Shown: positions 26,892 through 35,557 of the stretch, one piece after another
How positions within the stretch are numbered: the first letter of the stretch is position 1
Layout of the letters: each line of letters opens with the position of its first letter
From: UTCHB3 sp008363265
Lineage (GTDB): Bacteria; Bacteroidota; Ignavibacteria; Ignavibacteriales; Ignavibacteriaceae
Reading direction: 5' to 3'
DNA: 64,000 bases
Assembly: GCA_045863055.1 (NCBI GenBank)
Contig: BTUW01000007.1
Span: 1-64,000, forward strand
Notes under the pieces: generated by a model
The model's input: only the letters and a program-made list of their open reading frames with translations
The model's database searches: none
What the model was told of the DNA's origin: nothing
Program-made: the position numbers and the translations under genes

Positions 26892-29800
26892 ATGAATAGA
26901 AAAATATACGTAAAAGAATTTGTCCTCCTCTTTGTCCTTGCGGCCGGTTTGGTTTCGTTCGGATTCAGAGGAAATGACAATGGAGGCAAAGGCGGAGGAA
27001 AGGGGAGCAATAACACTCCTTCACTGAAAGCCGGCGACTCCTACAGAATGTTTATTAACAATCTGAACATCCCATTGAACCGCTCCGGCGTTCTTGGTGA
27101 TGTTTCGATCTTCGATCCGGAAACAGGCGGCAACTCCTCCGGTGGCAAGTTCGGTGGATTTGTTTTCCTTTTCTCCGGCGGTTTCTTCCTTTCAGGCGTT
27201 ACCAATGGTTCACTCTGGTCCAATGCGGTTGCTTCTGCATCCCGTATTCAGGACTATGTTCCCGGTACTGTAGCCGGTGGCAGAAACGACTCAAAAGCTC
27301 AGATATATGTTCTCAGAGCTGCAGAGGGTGATTTCGCCCCCGCTTGGGACGAGTGGAGAGATGCCGTAAAACTCGGAGCCTACTTCTATGACGGCGACGG
27401 TGACGGTATCTACGATCCAATCGACAAGAACGGAAACGGTAAATGGGATTCCAGCGAAGACAGACCTGACCTCATCGGTGATGAGACAGCATGGTGTGTT
27501 TACAACGATGGTACTGATCCAGCCCTCAGAAGATTCAATGATGTTTCTCCTCAGGGTATCGAGATCCGTCAGACAGTATTTGCCTTCAATACCAAAAGCT
27601 TTGTTGGTAACATGCTCTTCCTCAGGTATTCACTCTTGAATACCGGTTCAGTAGCTGATGTGATCGACTCGGTTTACTTCGGTGTTTGGGCAGATCCTGA
27701 TCTCGGTGACTACACAGATGACCTTGTTGGTTCAGATACAACAATCAACGCCGGTTATGTTTACAACGACGGAGATGATGCCGATTACGGTTCAACACCT
27801 CCAACCTTTCTCATCGACTTCTTCCAGGGACCTAAATCCTACATCGCCGGTGAGACATATATCGATGTAAACAACAATGGTAAATGGGATGACGGAATTG
27901 ATACTCCTGTTGATACCGCTCATTATGTAGGCGGTCAGGTAAGAGGTATCGAGCAGTTCCCGGGTGCGAAGAACCTTGGACTTTCATCATTCGTACACTA
28001 CATGCAGAGCCACCCGACACACGGTGATCCGAATACACGTCAGGAAGCTAGAAATTACATGCTTGGTAAAAACCGGGTAGGTGATCCTCTTGATCCTTGT
28101 TCATGGACATTCGGCGAAGTTCGTGGTGGTGTCGATTGCGCCACAGTTGATCCTAAGTTCTCATACTCGGGTAACCCTGTCACCAATGTTGGCTGGATCA
28201 ACAATACTGCTACTGATCAACGACAGATGTCAAATACAGGACCTTTCAAACTTGAAAAAGGTGTACCTGTTGATATCGTGGTTGCATATGTCGTAGGTAG
28301 AGGTAGCGATGCGAAAAACTCAGTTACTGTCGCAAAACAGTATTCAGAGATCGCTCAGCTTCTCTTTGATTCGAACTTCCCTTCACCACCACCTCCACCA
28401 CCGGTTAAGCCGACAACCCTTACCGGTACATCGAAAGATGGTGCTGGATATATCGATATCAATTTCGATACCTTCGAGCAGTTGAAGTATCGTGCGACCG
28501 ATACAGTTCTTAACATCGACAGAAGAGTAAAAGGCTTCTACATCACTGCATACAGAACCAACTCAAAAGAGTCTGTTATCAACGGTGTCGAGAATGCTAA
28601 AGTGATCGCTAATTATGGTCTCAACGACTCGATAAAAGCTATCTACACACTCTTCGGAAATGGTAATCAGGAACTGAAGTTCGCCGATCTTCTCCCTGAA
28701 TTCAAGATTGACTCAGCACTATATGCTGATCCTTCAACCGGCCGTCTCCGTATAAAGGTTTCAGCGAATCCTTTCAATGCTGATCCGCTCATAAAGGGTC
28801 AGACATACTACTTTACAGTTACCTCTTACGCGATCAACCATACCGCGATCTTCCTTAAAGGTCCTTACGATCAGAACAAATCGATCGTATATGGCCCTGC
28901 CGGCGATTACATAGCCCGTTCCGGTGCTATTGAAGAGTATGAAACCGCACTTATTCCTGTAGTATTCGGTGAAAACATGTACGTTCCGGCTTCGGAAGGT
29001 TCAACAGCCCAGATAGCTCAGGGACCCTCAAGTGGTAAAGTTCAGTATGTAGTGGTTGACAACAAGAAACTTACCGGTGACACTTACAACGTGGAATTCT
29101 TCAGGAACTCCGCTGTAACATCGCCGTATTCTGTATTCTACAGACTGAGAAACAAGACCACCAACGTTGTTATGCTCGATTCAGTTAAATCGTTTGACAC
29201 AACTCTTTCGATCGTGGCCGGCAAGGTGACTGACGGTTTTCTTTTAAAGGTTTCACCTTCTAACGCCCAGCTTGGCACACCGACTTATTCCGGTACCAAA
29301 TGGTACAGGAACTTCTCGGCAGTTGGAGCTCTCACAGGTGTGTTCTACACCGGTGGAGATATTCCAACTGCAGCCAAGATCAGTGTGCCTAAGAATGCTG
29401 AAAGACCCTATTCGACATATATCTCAGCCGAAAAGATGAGAAGGGTTGAACTCAGGTTCGCACCCAACTCAGGCAAGGCTTACAGATATATGCACGGTTT
29501 CGTCGGTACTTCACAGGCCAGAAGAAATGCCAGTTACATCTATGCTGAAGGTGTTACCGCGGCTGATACCGTTTTCGCTAGAGGCGGTCAGATGGGTAAA
29601 TTCGGTCAGGGTTTCGTGGATGTTCCTTTCACCGCATGGGAAGTGGATCAGAAATACGGAACACAGAGACAGTTGGCAGTTGGTTTCATTGAGATATCAA
29701 CCAGAATGCCGGGTGACGTTCAGAATTCATTCCTTAAAGGGAATCCTGACGGCAACTGGGATCCGGGTGATTCACTGAGATACTCAGGCGAGTTCATCGT

Positions 29801-30479
29801 GATCTTCGATAAACCTTATGATCCAAACGGTGGTCAGAAAGACCTTACCGGCGGTGATTTTGGCACAGGAACTCCTGTATGGGCTGACCTGCTCACCCCG
29901 CAGACAATTCCTGCAGCAGCGGACACTAACATCTACGGTACCGCATTCAGATCGGTCTTCCGTTCACCATGGTTGGCCGGTATGTATGTCGTAGGTCTTG
30001 AAAAGCAGGATCCGAATGTATTCTTTGCATCCGGTGACACTCTTAAGATTCCGCTTGCGTCATATCCCTATGTGAACGATATCTTCACATTCGCTACTCA
30101 AAAGGGTGGCGATCTGACAACAGATCAGAAGAAAGCCCTTTTCGAAAAAGTAAATGTTTACCCGAACCCGTTGTTCGCATACAATCCACAGGCAAGTTAC
30201 AGTGGCAACACCCCTGACAATCCTTATGTGACATTCACGAATCTTCCGACCGATGTCACGATTAAGATATTCTCATTGTCAGGTATATTGGTACGTACAC
30301 TTTCAACAAATGACAAGTCATCCCCGACTTCTCCGTTCCTTAAATGGGATCTTGAGAACGAGGAGGGCCTCAGAGTTGCATCAGGTATGTATCTGGCCAT
30401 CGTCAAATCACCGGAATATGGTGAGAAGATACTGAAATTTGCCATTATTATGCCGCAAAAGCAGATACAAAGGTTCTAA
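26892..30479 (+). CDS. Large exported protein with calcium-loop motifs and a variant sorting tail
   Basis: The 1195-residue product starts best at ATG 26892, upstream of a signal-like hydrophobic stretch (YVKEFVLLFVLAAGLVSFGF); TTG 26877 is in frame but less likely. Two aspartate-rich loops (DGDGDGIYDPIDKNGNGKWD near residue 170 and DVNNNGKWDDG near 330) resemble calcium-binding dockerin/TSP3 loops. A proline-rich hinge (PPPPPPV) lies near 500. The C-terminus has VYPNPL and IKIFSLSGILVRTL and ends YLAIVKSPEYGEKILKFAII followed by a dozen polar residues. This resembles a T9SS type A tail with an unusual extension. It probably lies on the cell surface as partner of the TonB receptor, two bases upstream of it in transcript order. 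Function unknown. Confidence 0.7.
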   Translation: MNRKIYVKEFVLLFVLAAGLVSFGFRGNDNGGKGGGKGSNNTPSLKAGDSYRMFINNLNIPLNRSGVLGDVSIFDPETGGNSSGGKFGGFVFLFSGGFFLSGVTNGSLWSNAVASASRIQDYVPGTVAGGRNDSKAQIYVLRAAEGDFAPAWDEWRDAVKLGAYFYDGDGDGIYDPIDKNGNGKWDSSEDRPDLIGDETAWCVYNDGTDPALRRFNDVSPQGIEIRQTVFAFNTKSFVGNMLFLRYSLLNTGSVADVIDSVYFGVWADPDLGDYTDDLVGSDTTINAGYVYNDGDDADYGSTPPTFLIDFFQGPKSYIAGETYIDVNNNGKWDDGIDTPVDTAHYVGGQVRGIEQFPGAKNLGLSSFVHYMQSHPTHGDPNTRQEARNYMLGKNRVGDPLDPCSWTFGEVRGGVDCATVDPKFSYSGNPVTNVGWINNTATDQRQMSNTGPFKLEKGVPVDIVVAYVVGRGSDAKNSVTVAKQYSEIAQLLFDSNFPSPPPPPPVKPTTLTGTSKDGAGYIDINFDTFEQLKYRATDTVLNIDRRVKGFYITAYRTNSKESVINGVENAKVIANYGLNDSIKAIYTLFGNGNQELKFADLLPEFKIDSALYADPSTGRLRIKVSANPFNADPLIKGQTYYFTVTSYAINHTAIFLKGPYDQNKSIVYGPAGDYIARSGAIEEYETALIPVVFGENMYVPASEGSTAQIAQGPSSGKVQYVVVDNKKLTGDTYNVEFFRNSAVTSPYSVFYRLRNKTTNVVMLDSVKSFDTTLSIVAGKVTDGFLLKVSPSNAQLGTPTYSGTKWYRNFSAVGALTGVFYTGGDIPTAAKISVPKNAERPYSTYISAEKMRRVELRFAPNSGKAYRYMHGFVGTSQARRNASYIYAEGVTAADTVFARGGQMGKFGQGFVDVPFTAWEVDQKYGTQRQLAVGFIEISTRMPGDVQNSFLKGNPDGNWDPGDSLRYSGEFIVIFDKPYDPNGGQKDLTGGDFGTGTPVWADLLTPQTIPAAADTNIYGTAFRSVFRSPWLAGMYVVGLEKQDPNVFFASGDTLKIPLASYPYVNDIFTFATQKGGDLTTDQKKALFEKVNVYPNPLFAYNPQASYSGNTPDNPYVTFTNLPTDVTIKIFSLSGILVRTLSTNDKSSPTSPFLKWDLENEEGLRVASGMYLAIVKSPEYGEKILKFAIIMPQKQIQRF

Positions 30480-30488
30480 CACAAAGTG

Positions 30489-30508
30489 GGCGGCGGGCGA
30501 CCGCCGCC
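30489..30508 (+). promoter_or_regulatory. GC-rich hairpin with GNRA tetraloop before the PorV-like gene
   Basis: GGCGGCGG (30489-30496) and CCGCCGCC (30501-30508) form a perfect 8-bp stem closed by the tetraloop GCGA, a stable GNRA loop. It sits 10 bases after the stop at 30479 and 34 bases before ATG 30543, with no T run. It could block nuclease decay or shield the downstream message rather than terminate transcription. Confidence 0.55.
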
Positions 30509-30542
30509 ATACTTGGAATCAGAAATTAGGAGTTTACTAAAT

Positions 30543-31562
30543 ATGAAAAGATACTTATCATTGCTGCTAATACTCGCCTTCGTACTGCCAGGATATGCAG
30601 GTGATATTTCCCGCAAAGGAACAACCGGTGCAGACCAGTTGCTTATCCCTGTAGGCGCCCGCGGCATAGCTACCGGAGGTGCGTTTGTATCCAATGTGAC
30701 CGGAATGGAATCGATATTCTACAATCCGGCAGGTTTGGATGTTGACAGAAAAACCGAAGCAATGTTCAGCTATATGTCTTATATAGCAGACATAAATGTT
30801 TCCTACTTCGCAGCGGGAACCAGCCTCGGAGATTTCGGTTCTGTCGCACTTTCTTTCAAGACACTTAACTTTGGTGATATCCCTGTAACTACAGTGAATT
30901 CGCCTGATGGAGACGGTACAACCTATTCACCGGGATTTCTTGTTGCGGGTCTTACCTACTCAAAAGTTATCACAGACAGAGTATCGATCGGCGTTAATGC
31001 CAAAGTGATCTCTGAGACTATCATGAACACCAATGCCACAGGCTTCGCCCTTGACTTCGGTGTACAGTACAGGTTCAACCAGAATCTGACCATCGGTGCT
31101 GCTGTAAAGAACATCGGTTCAAACATGCAGTATACAGGTCAGGATCTTCAGTTCAAAACAACAGTTCCGGGAACCACTCCGGGTTCAACACTTGGTAACT
31201 ACCAGGCTGTAACAGAGCCCTTCCAGATCCCGAGTTTCTTTGAACTGAGCCTTGCCTACAAGTTCGACTTCGACAAACAGAACAAGCTCGAGCTCGGCGG
31301 TACATTCGTAAACAACAATGCTTTTGAAGACCAGTTCAAATTTGGTGCTGAGTACTCATTCGACAATCTCTTCTTTGTAAGAGGTGGTTATGTACTTCAG
31401 TCAGCAAACAACCAGGACAACATCTTTGGTGTTAATCTTGGTGCCGGTGTCAACTACAAGCTTACCGATGAAATCGGTGTGATTGTTGATTACGCTTTCC
31501 GTCAGGTAAAGGAGTTCCCGAACCCGAACCACATCATGACAGTAAAACTGTCGTTTAAGTGA
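30543..31562 (+). CDS. PorV/PorQ-like (UPF0164) outer-membrane beta-barrel
   Basis: The 339-residue product starts at ATG 30543, 36 bases after the hairpin, with signal peptide MKRYLSLLLILAFVLPGYAG. The next 60 residues, PVGARGIATGGAFVSNVTGM followed by ESIFYNPAGLD, are the signature of the PorV/PorQ (UPF0164) family. A repeated beta-strand pattern ends IMTVKLSFK. PorV delivers and anchors T9SS cargo at the cell surface in Porphyromonas. Here the gene lies directly after the exported protein, so a cargo-handling role in this cassette is plausible, but it may be another outer-membrane barrel. A strong terminator ends the unit. Confidence 0.8.
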   Translation: MKRYLSLLLILAFVLPGYAGDISRKGTTGADQLLIPVGARGIATGGAFVSNVTGMESIFYNPAGLDVDRKTEAMFSYMSYIADINVSYFAAGTSLGDFGSVALSFKTLNFGDIPVTTVNSPDGDGTTYSPGFLVAGLTYSKVITDRVSIGVNAKVISETIMNTNATGFALDFGVQYRFNQNLTIGAAVKNIGSNMQYTGQDLQFKTTVPGTTPGSTLGNYQAVTEPFQIPSFFELSLAYKFDFDKQNKLELGGTFVNNNAFEDQFKFGAEYSFDNLFFVRGGYVLQSANNQDNIFGVNLGAGVNYKLTDEIGVIVDYAFRQVKEFPNPNHIMTVKLSFK

Positions 31563-31580
31563 TAAAGTCACGATTGTCAG

Positions 31581-31612
31581 AGGCGTCCGTGTAACGCGGA
31601 CGCCTTTTTTTT
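31581..31612 (+). terminator. Rho-independent terminator after the PorV-like gene
   Basis: AGGCGTCCG (31581-31589) pairs perfectly with CGGACGCCT (31597-31605), loop 7 bases, followed by eight T. A textbook terminator. Confidence 0.93.
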
Positions 31613-31637
31613 GTTCGATTATAATGGAGAGATACCG

Positions 31638-32993
31638 GTGAGAAAGACGTTCATCCTGGTTCTGTTTGTAAGTCTGTCTCTGTTTGCACAGAAGAAACCC
31701 CTTTTCGATCTCGATTATGCCCGGTTTGCGGGTGACGATACTTCGGGAATCATAGAAGTTTATTACAGCTTTTATCAAAACGCTTTTCATTCCGTCACCA
31801 TCGATTCACGTTCGGTGATCAGAGGGGCGATAGGCATTTTTTTAGAAGATATATCAACTTCACAGCCATATTTCAAGCGGGAATACAATTTTGCATCTCC
31901 CGTTTTTGACTCTGTTAAAAACAATCTAACCGGAGTTCTTCGCTTCCGGTTAAAATTCGGTGAATACAAATTTGCATTTGCGGTTAAAGACCTGGAAATG
32001 GAAGACCGTGTTGACACGGCAAAATTCAACATCAAGATAACTGATCCGGGCAAAACGAAATTCGGACTCAGTGATATAGAAGTGGCAACAAAGATTGAAA
32101 AATCTGACAACGATTCCTCCACATTTTTCAAAAACACTTTCGAAGTGGTGCCGAATGTATCAACCGTCTTCGGCGAGAATCTTCCTGTGGTCTTCTACTA
32201 TATAGAACTTTATAACCTCAACAAAGAGGATGACCCGGAGTTCCTGATACTTGAGCGTGTACTTACAAATGACAGGAATGAGGAAGTAAGCCGCAAACGC
32301 CGTTACATTCCGCGAAAAAATTCTTCAATAGTTGAAGCGAATACTGTTAATATTTCAAAACTTCCGACCGGTACTTACAATCTGACGCTCGCGCTGTTCG
32401 ATTCACTTTCGAACGAGATCGCGATGTCGACGAAAAAAATCTTCGTTTTCAACTCGAATGTTGTCGACACAGTTGCTGCAAAATATTCAGACAACGAATT
32501 TCTTTCCTCCGAGTTCGCGATCATGAGTGAAGAGGAAATTGAAGAAGCTTACTCTCAGGCGAAGTATATCGCGTCAAAGGTCGAGGAGAAACAATGGGAC
32601 GAAATGAAAACCCTCGACCAGAAAAGAAACTATCTTTTCACATTCTGGCGTAACCGCGACTCCGAACCGTCAACTGCCGTGAATGAATTCAAAAGGGAGT
32701 ACTATCGCCGTATCGACTACGCGAACCAGGCTTACTCTGCATTCCAGCGTAAAGGCTGGCAGACTGACCGCGGTCGGGTTCACATTGTTTACGGTCGCCC
32801 CAGCGAGATCAACCGGTTCCCGTCGCAGCTTGATACCAAACCATATGAAGTTTGGAATTATGATGACATCGAAGGAGGAGTCGAGTTTGTGTTCGGCGAC
32901 ATTTCAGGATTTGGTGACTACAAGTTGCTTCACTCGACCAAGCGCGGCGAACTTCGTGACGACAACTGGCCAACAAGGATAAAGACGCTTTAA
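31638..32993 (+). CDS. GWxTD domain-containing exported protein
   Basis: The 451-residue product starts best at GTG 31638, with GGAGAG at 31626 as ribosome-binding site, giving a signal peptide RKTFILVLFVSLSLFAQ. TTG at 31611 is in frame but overlaps the terminator T run. The C-terminal 130 residues carry the eponymous motif KGWQTDRGRVHIVYGRP followed by YEVWNYDDIEGGVEFVFGD. GWxTD is a domain of unknown function common in Bacteroidota, Acidobacteria and Ignavibacteria, usually on exported proteins. The first 300 residues form an unrecognised beta-rich region. It is the last gene before the lipid A acyltransferase and has no obvious terminator of its own. Confidence 0.82.
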   Translation: MRKTFILVLFVSLSLFAQKKPLFDLDYARFAGDDTSGIIEVYYSFYQNAFHSVTIDSRSVIRGAIGIFLEDISTSQPYFKREYNFASPVFDSVKNNLTGVLRFRLKFGEYKFAFAVKDLEMEDRVDTAKFNIKITDPGKTKFGLSDIEVATKIEKSDNDSSTFFKNTFEVVPNVSTVFGENLPVVFYYIELYNLNKEDDPEFLILERVLTNDRNEEVSRKRRYIPRKNSSIVEANTVNISKLPTGTYNLTLALFDSLSNEIAMSTKKIFVFNSNVVDTVAAKYSDNEFLSSEFAIMSEEEIEEAYSQAKYIASKVEEKQWDEMKTLDQKRNYLFTFWRNRDSEPSTAVNEFKREYYRRIDYANQAYSAFQRKGWQTDRGRVHIVYGRPSEINRFPSQLDTKPYEVWNYDDIEGGVEFVFGDISGFGDYKLLHSTKRGELRDDNWPTRIKTL

Positions 32994-33006
32994 AATGGTT
33001 ATATTG

Positions 33007-33030
33007 CATGTTCAATTTTTAACGAACATG
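33007..33030 (+). promoter_or_regulatory. 7-bp inverted repeat just upstream of the acyltransferase start
   Basis: CATGTTC (33007-33013) pairs with GAACATG (33024-33030), loop 10 bases. It ends six bases before TTG 33036, in place of a Shine-Dalgarno sequence. TAATTTTG at 33031-33038 also matches the -7 promoter box. May act on translation or transcription, or mark a weak terminator. Confidence 0.35.
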
Positions 33031-33035
33031 TAATT

Positions 33036-33905
33036 TTGCAGAACCTTTTAGAATACGCGTTATTCTCACTATTCAGCAAGATATTCTGTCTTGCCGGTTT
33101 TAAAAGGGCGCACAGGTTTGCGCCCTTTCTCACATTTATTTTTCATGACCTGCTGAAACTCCGCCGGAGCGTGGTTATGAAGAACCTTGCCATTGCATTC
33201 CCTGAGATGACCGAATGTGAGAGAAAAGCCCTCTGCCGAAAGTGCTACATCAGCAGCGCAAAGACCTTCATCGAAATAATGACAATACCGGCCTTGAAAT
33301 ATTCAGATATTGAGCCATTTATCAGTGATGAAGCGGTTGCCATCGCCAGAAGACTTCATTCCCGGGGAAAGGGACTGATACTTCTTACAGCACATTTTGG
33401 TAACTGGGAGCTCGCGGCTCTGGGCTACGCACGGAGAATTGGTGTGCCGATAGCGACACTCACCCAGCCTCAAAGGAACGGTTACATCACCGACTGGATG
33501 GAAACGGCGCGTACTAAGTGGGGAAACAAAATGCTGAAGACCGGAAACGCGGCGATGACCCTCTTTAAGGCATTAAGAAACGGTGAAATAATTGGTGTTG
33601 TTGGCGATCAGCGCGGACCTGAGGACGGACTCAGGGTTCCTTTCTTCGGCAGGATGTCCGCAGTGAATGAGGGGACGGCACTGCTGGGTTTAAGAGCGGG
33701 TTCTCCCATTCTGTTCTGTTTCATGGTACGGAATGAGGATGATACTTTTCAGATAATCACGCGGGAAGTTTCATATGATGACCTTCCGGAATCGATGCCC
33801 GAAAAAGTGGCTGAAGTAACAAGAAGGCACACAGCACTTCTTGAAGAGTATATCAGAAAATACCCGGATCAGTGGTTTTGGATGCACAACCGGTGGAAGT
33901 ATTGA
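33036..33905 (+). CDS. Lipid A biosynthesis acyltransferase (LpxL/HtrB family)
   Basis: The 289-residue protein has a membrane-anchoring N-terminus, RRSVVMKNLAIAFPEMTECE near residue 45, and the catalytic H-x4-E motif HFGNWE near 118. GVVGDQRGPEDGLRVPFFG near 190 and a C-terminal PDQWFWMHNRWKY are the family's hallmark. It transfers an acyl chain from ACP to the lipid A precursor at the inner membrane. The only start that keeps the N-terminus is TTG 33036; no strong ribosome-binding site precedes it. Its stop is followed directly by a family 9 glycosyltransferase, matching an LPS context. Confidence 0.9.
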   Translation: MQNLLEYALFSLFSKIFCLAGFKRAHRFAPFLTFIFHDLLKLRRSVVMKNLAIAFPEMTECERKALCRKCYISSAKTFIEIMTIPALKYSDIEPFISDEAVAIARRLHSRGKGLILLTAHFGNWELAALGYARRIGVPIATLTQPQRNGYITDWMETARTKWGNKMLKTGNAAMTLFKALRNGEIIGVVGDQRGPEDGLRVPFFGRMSAVNEGTALLGLRAGSPILFCFMVRNEDDTFQIITREVSYDDLPESMPEKVAEVTRRHTALLEEYIRKYPDQWFWMHNRWKY

Positions 33906-33907
33906 GT

Positions 33908-34927
33908 GTGGCCGGCCGTATACTGGTAATCCAAACGGCATTTCCCGGGGATTCAGTTCTTGCCCTTCCTTTCATTCAGGAGGTAAGGCGGTTGCATCCC
34001 GGGCATGCGATCGATGTTGTCTGTTCGCCGGTGTCACAAGAGATATTCTCCCACTCGCCGGGTGTGTCGGTGGTGCATCCACTCGAGAAGAGAGGGGAGC
34101 ATAAAGGTGTAGGCGGGATGCTGCGGTTTGCCTCGCGGTTGAAAGAGCAGGAGTATGGGAAAGTGTTCTCTCTCCACAGGTCGTTCCGTACTACAATGCT
34201 GGTGAATCTGATATCAGCCGGAGAATCGACCGGATTCGATACAGCATCCATGGCTTTTCTTTATGACAGGCGAGTGGCCTATGTGCACAGAGACCATGAG
34301 GTAAAGAGAAACCTTAACCTGCTCGGCGGATATGAAGGAGAGAGTTGGAAAATAATGCCGGAAGTGGTAACAACTCCCCGGCAGAAGGCAAAAGTGGATG
34401 ATTTCATCCGCGCTATCGGGGTGGACGCCCCTTTGATATTGATCTCCCCCGGGAGTGTGTGGGAAACCAAGCGTTATCCCCTGAAATCGTATGCAGAAGT
34501 TGCCTCTTCGCTGACTGCTTCGGGTTACAGGGTGGTGATATCAGGAAGCCAGACTGAAAAGGAGATGGGTGAGGAAATAGTAAGAATAGCAGGTGACAGG
34601 GTGGTAAATACTTGTGGAATTTTTTCGATTATTGAAACCATAGAACTGATGCGCCACGTTTCGCTCGTCGTCACCAATGACAGTGCCCCGACGCACTTCG
34701 CAATGGCTGCGCGGGTTCCTGTGCTTACTATCTATTGCTCCACGGTACCGGAATTCGGTTTCCACGGTTATTCAGATGAGAGTTTTTATCTATCGAAAGG
34801 GGCGGATTGCAAACCCTGCGGTGTGCATGGTCATAAAAAATGTCCGAACGGAAGTTTTGAGTGCGGAACGGGTATCCACCCTTATGAGGTGGTGAACATG
34901 ATCATTGAAATAATGAAGAGAAAATGA
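33908..34927 (+). CDS. Family 9 glycosyltransferase (heptosyltransferase-like)
   Basis: The 339-residue product starts at GTG 33908, two bases after the acyltransferase stop; TTG 33902 (TTGA overlap) is an alternative. RILVIQTAFPGDSVLALPF is the GT9 N-terminal signature. LHRSFRTTMLVNL follows, then VISGSQTEKEMGEEI and TNDSAPTHFAMAARVPVLTI near residue 265. A cysteine cluster (CKPCGVHGHKKC, then CGTG) near 310 is also seen in other Bacteroidota ADP-heptose:LPS heptosyltransferases. It should add a heptose-like sugar to the LPS core. The exact donor is inferred from the family. Confidence 0.88.
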   Translation: MAGRILVIQTAFPGDSVLALPFIQEVRRLHPGHAIDVVCSPVSQEIFSHSPGVSVVHPLEKRGEHKGVGGMLRFASRLKEQEYGKVFSLHRSFRTTMLVNLISAGESTGFDTASMAFLYDRRVAYVHRDHEVKRNLNLLGGYEGESWKIMPEVVTTPRQKAKVDDFIRAIGVDAPLILISPGSVWETKRYPLKSYAEVASSLTASGYRVVISGSQTEKEMGEEIVRIAGDRVVNTCGIFSIIETIELMRHVSLVVTNDSAPTHFAMAARVPVLTIYCSTVPEFGFHGYSDESFYLSKGADCKPCGVHGHKKCPNGSFECGTGIHPYEVVNMIIEIMKRK

Positions 34928-35556
34928 AGAAAACAGTAAAAATAAATATCGATGAAGAGCTGAAGAAGGCGATTCACACCGCTTCGAAGTTGTACTTCGA
35001 GGGTGGTGTATTCGTCTATCCCACCGATACCATTTATGGTTTTGGAGCAAATCCCTTCAATGAGGATGCACTTGCAAAGATCACCGCGATGAAGAGGCGG
35101 AGTCTTGGCAAGAAATTCATATTGCTTGCCTCCGATCTTGAAATGGTGTTGAAATATGTCGAACTCAGGGATGAATCGCATGCAGATCTCCTTCTCTCTC
35201 TCTGGCCGAATCCCGTATCGATAGTTTTGAAGCTGAACTCTTATTACCGTGACATCACCGGAGAGGAGAACTCAGCCTTCAGGGTGCCGAACCATGGATT
35301 CTGCAGGAAACTGTTGACCGAACTTAACATGCCACTGGTCTCAACCAGCGTGAACAGGAGCGAAGAACCACCTCTCAACGACTACAGTCTGATCTCCCAG
35401 GAGTTCAGCGGCGAACTTGACGCAATATTCTACTCCTCGAAACCACCCCTTAATATCGCATCCACAGTAATCGACCTGACGGGGGATGAGCCAAAGCTTC
35501 TGAGGCAGGGGATGATATCGATCGACGAAATACTTCTAAAGTATAACAACAGGTAA
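34924..35556 (+). CDS. tsaC: L-threonylcarbamoyladenylate synthase-like (Sua5/YrdC family)
   Basis: The 210-residue product contains YPTDTIYGFGANPFNEDAL near 36-54, MKRRSLGKKF (K-x-R motif region) and RVPNHGFCRKLL. The nucleotide-binding LVSTSVNRSEE near 140 resembles the TsaC STSANLSG motif, and the C-terminus has STVIDLTGDEPKLLRQG. TsaC combines threonine, bicarbonate and ATP to make the activated intermediate for t6A on ANN-decoding tRNAs. This is the better candidate of the two YrdC-family genes here. Its ATGA start overlaps the GT9 stop by four bases. Confidence 0.75.
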   Translation: MKKTVKINIDEELKKAIHTASKLYFEGGVFVYPTDTIYGFGANPFNEDALAKITAMKRRSLGKKFILLASDLEMVLKYVELRDESHADLLLSLWPNPVSIVLKLNSYYRDITGEENSAFRVPNHGFCRKLLTELNMPLVSTSVNRSEEPPLNDYSLISQEFSGELDAIFYSSKPPLNIASTVIDLTGDEPKLLRQGMISIDEILLKYNNR

Positions 35557-35557
35557 C

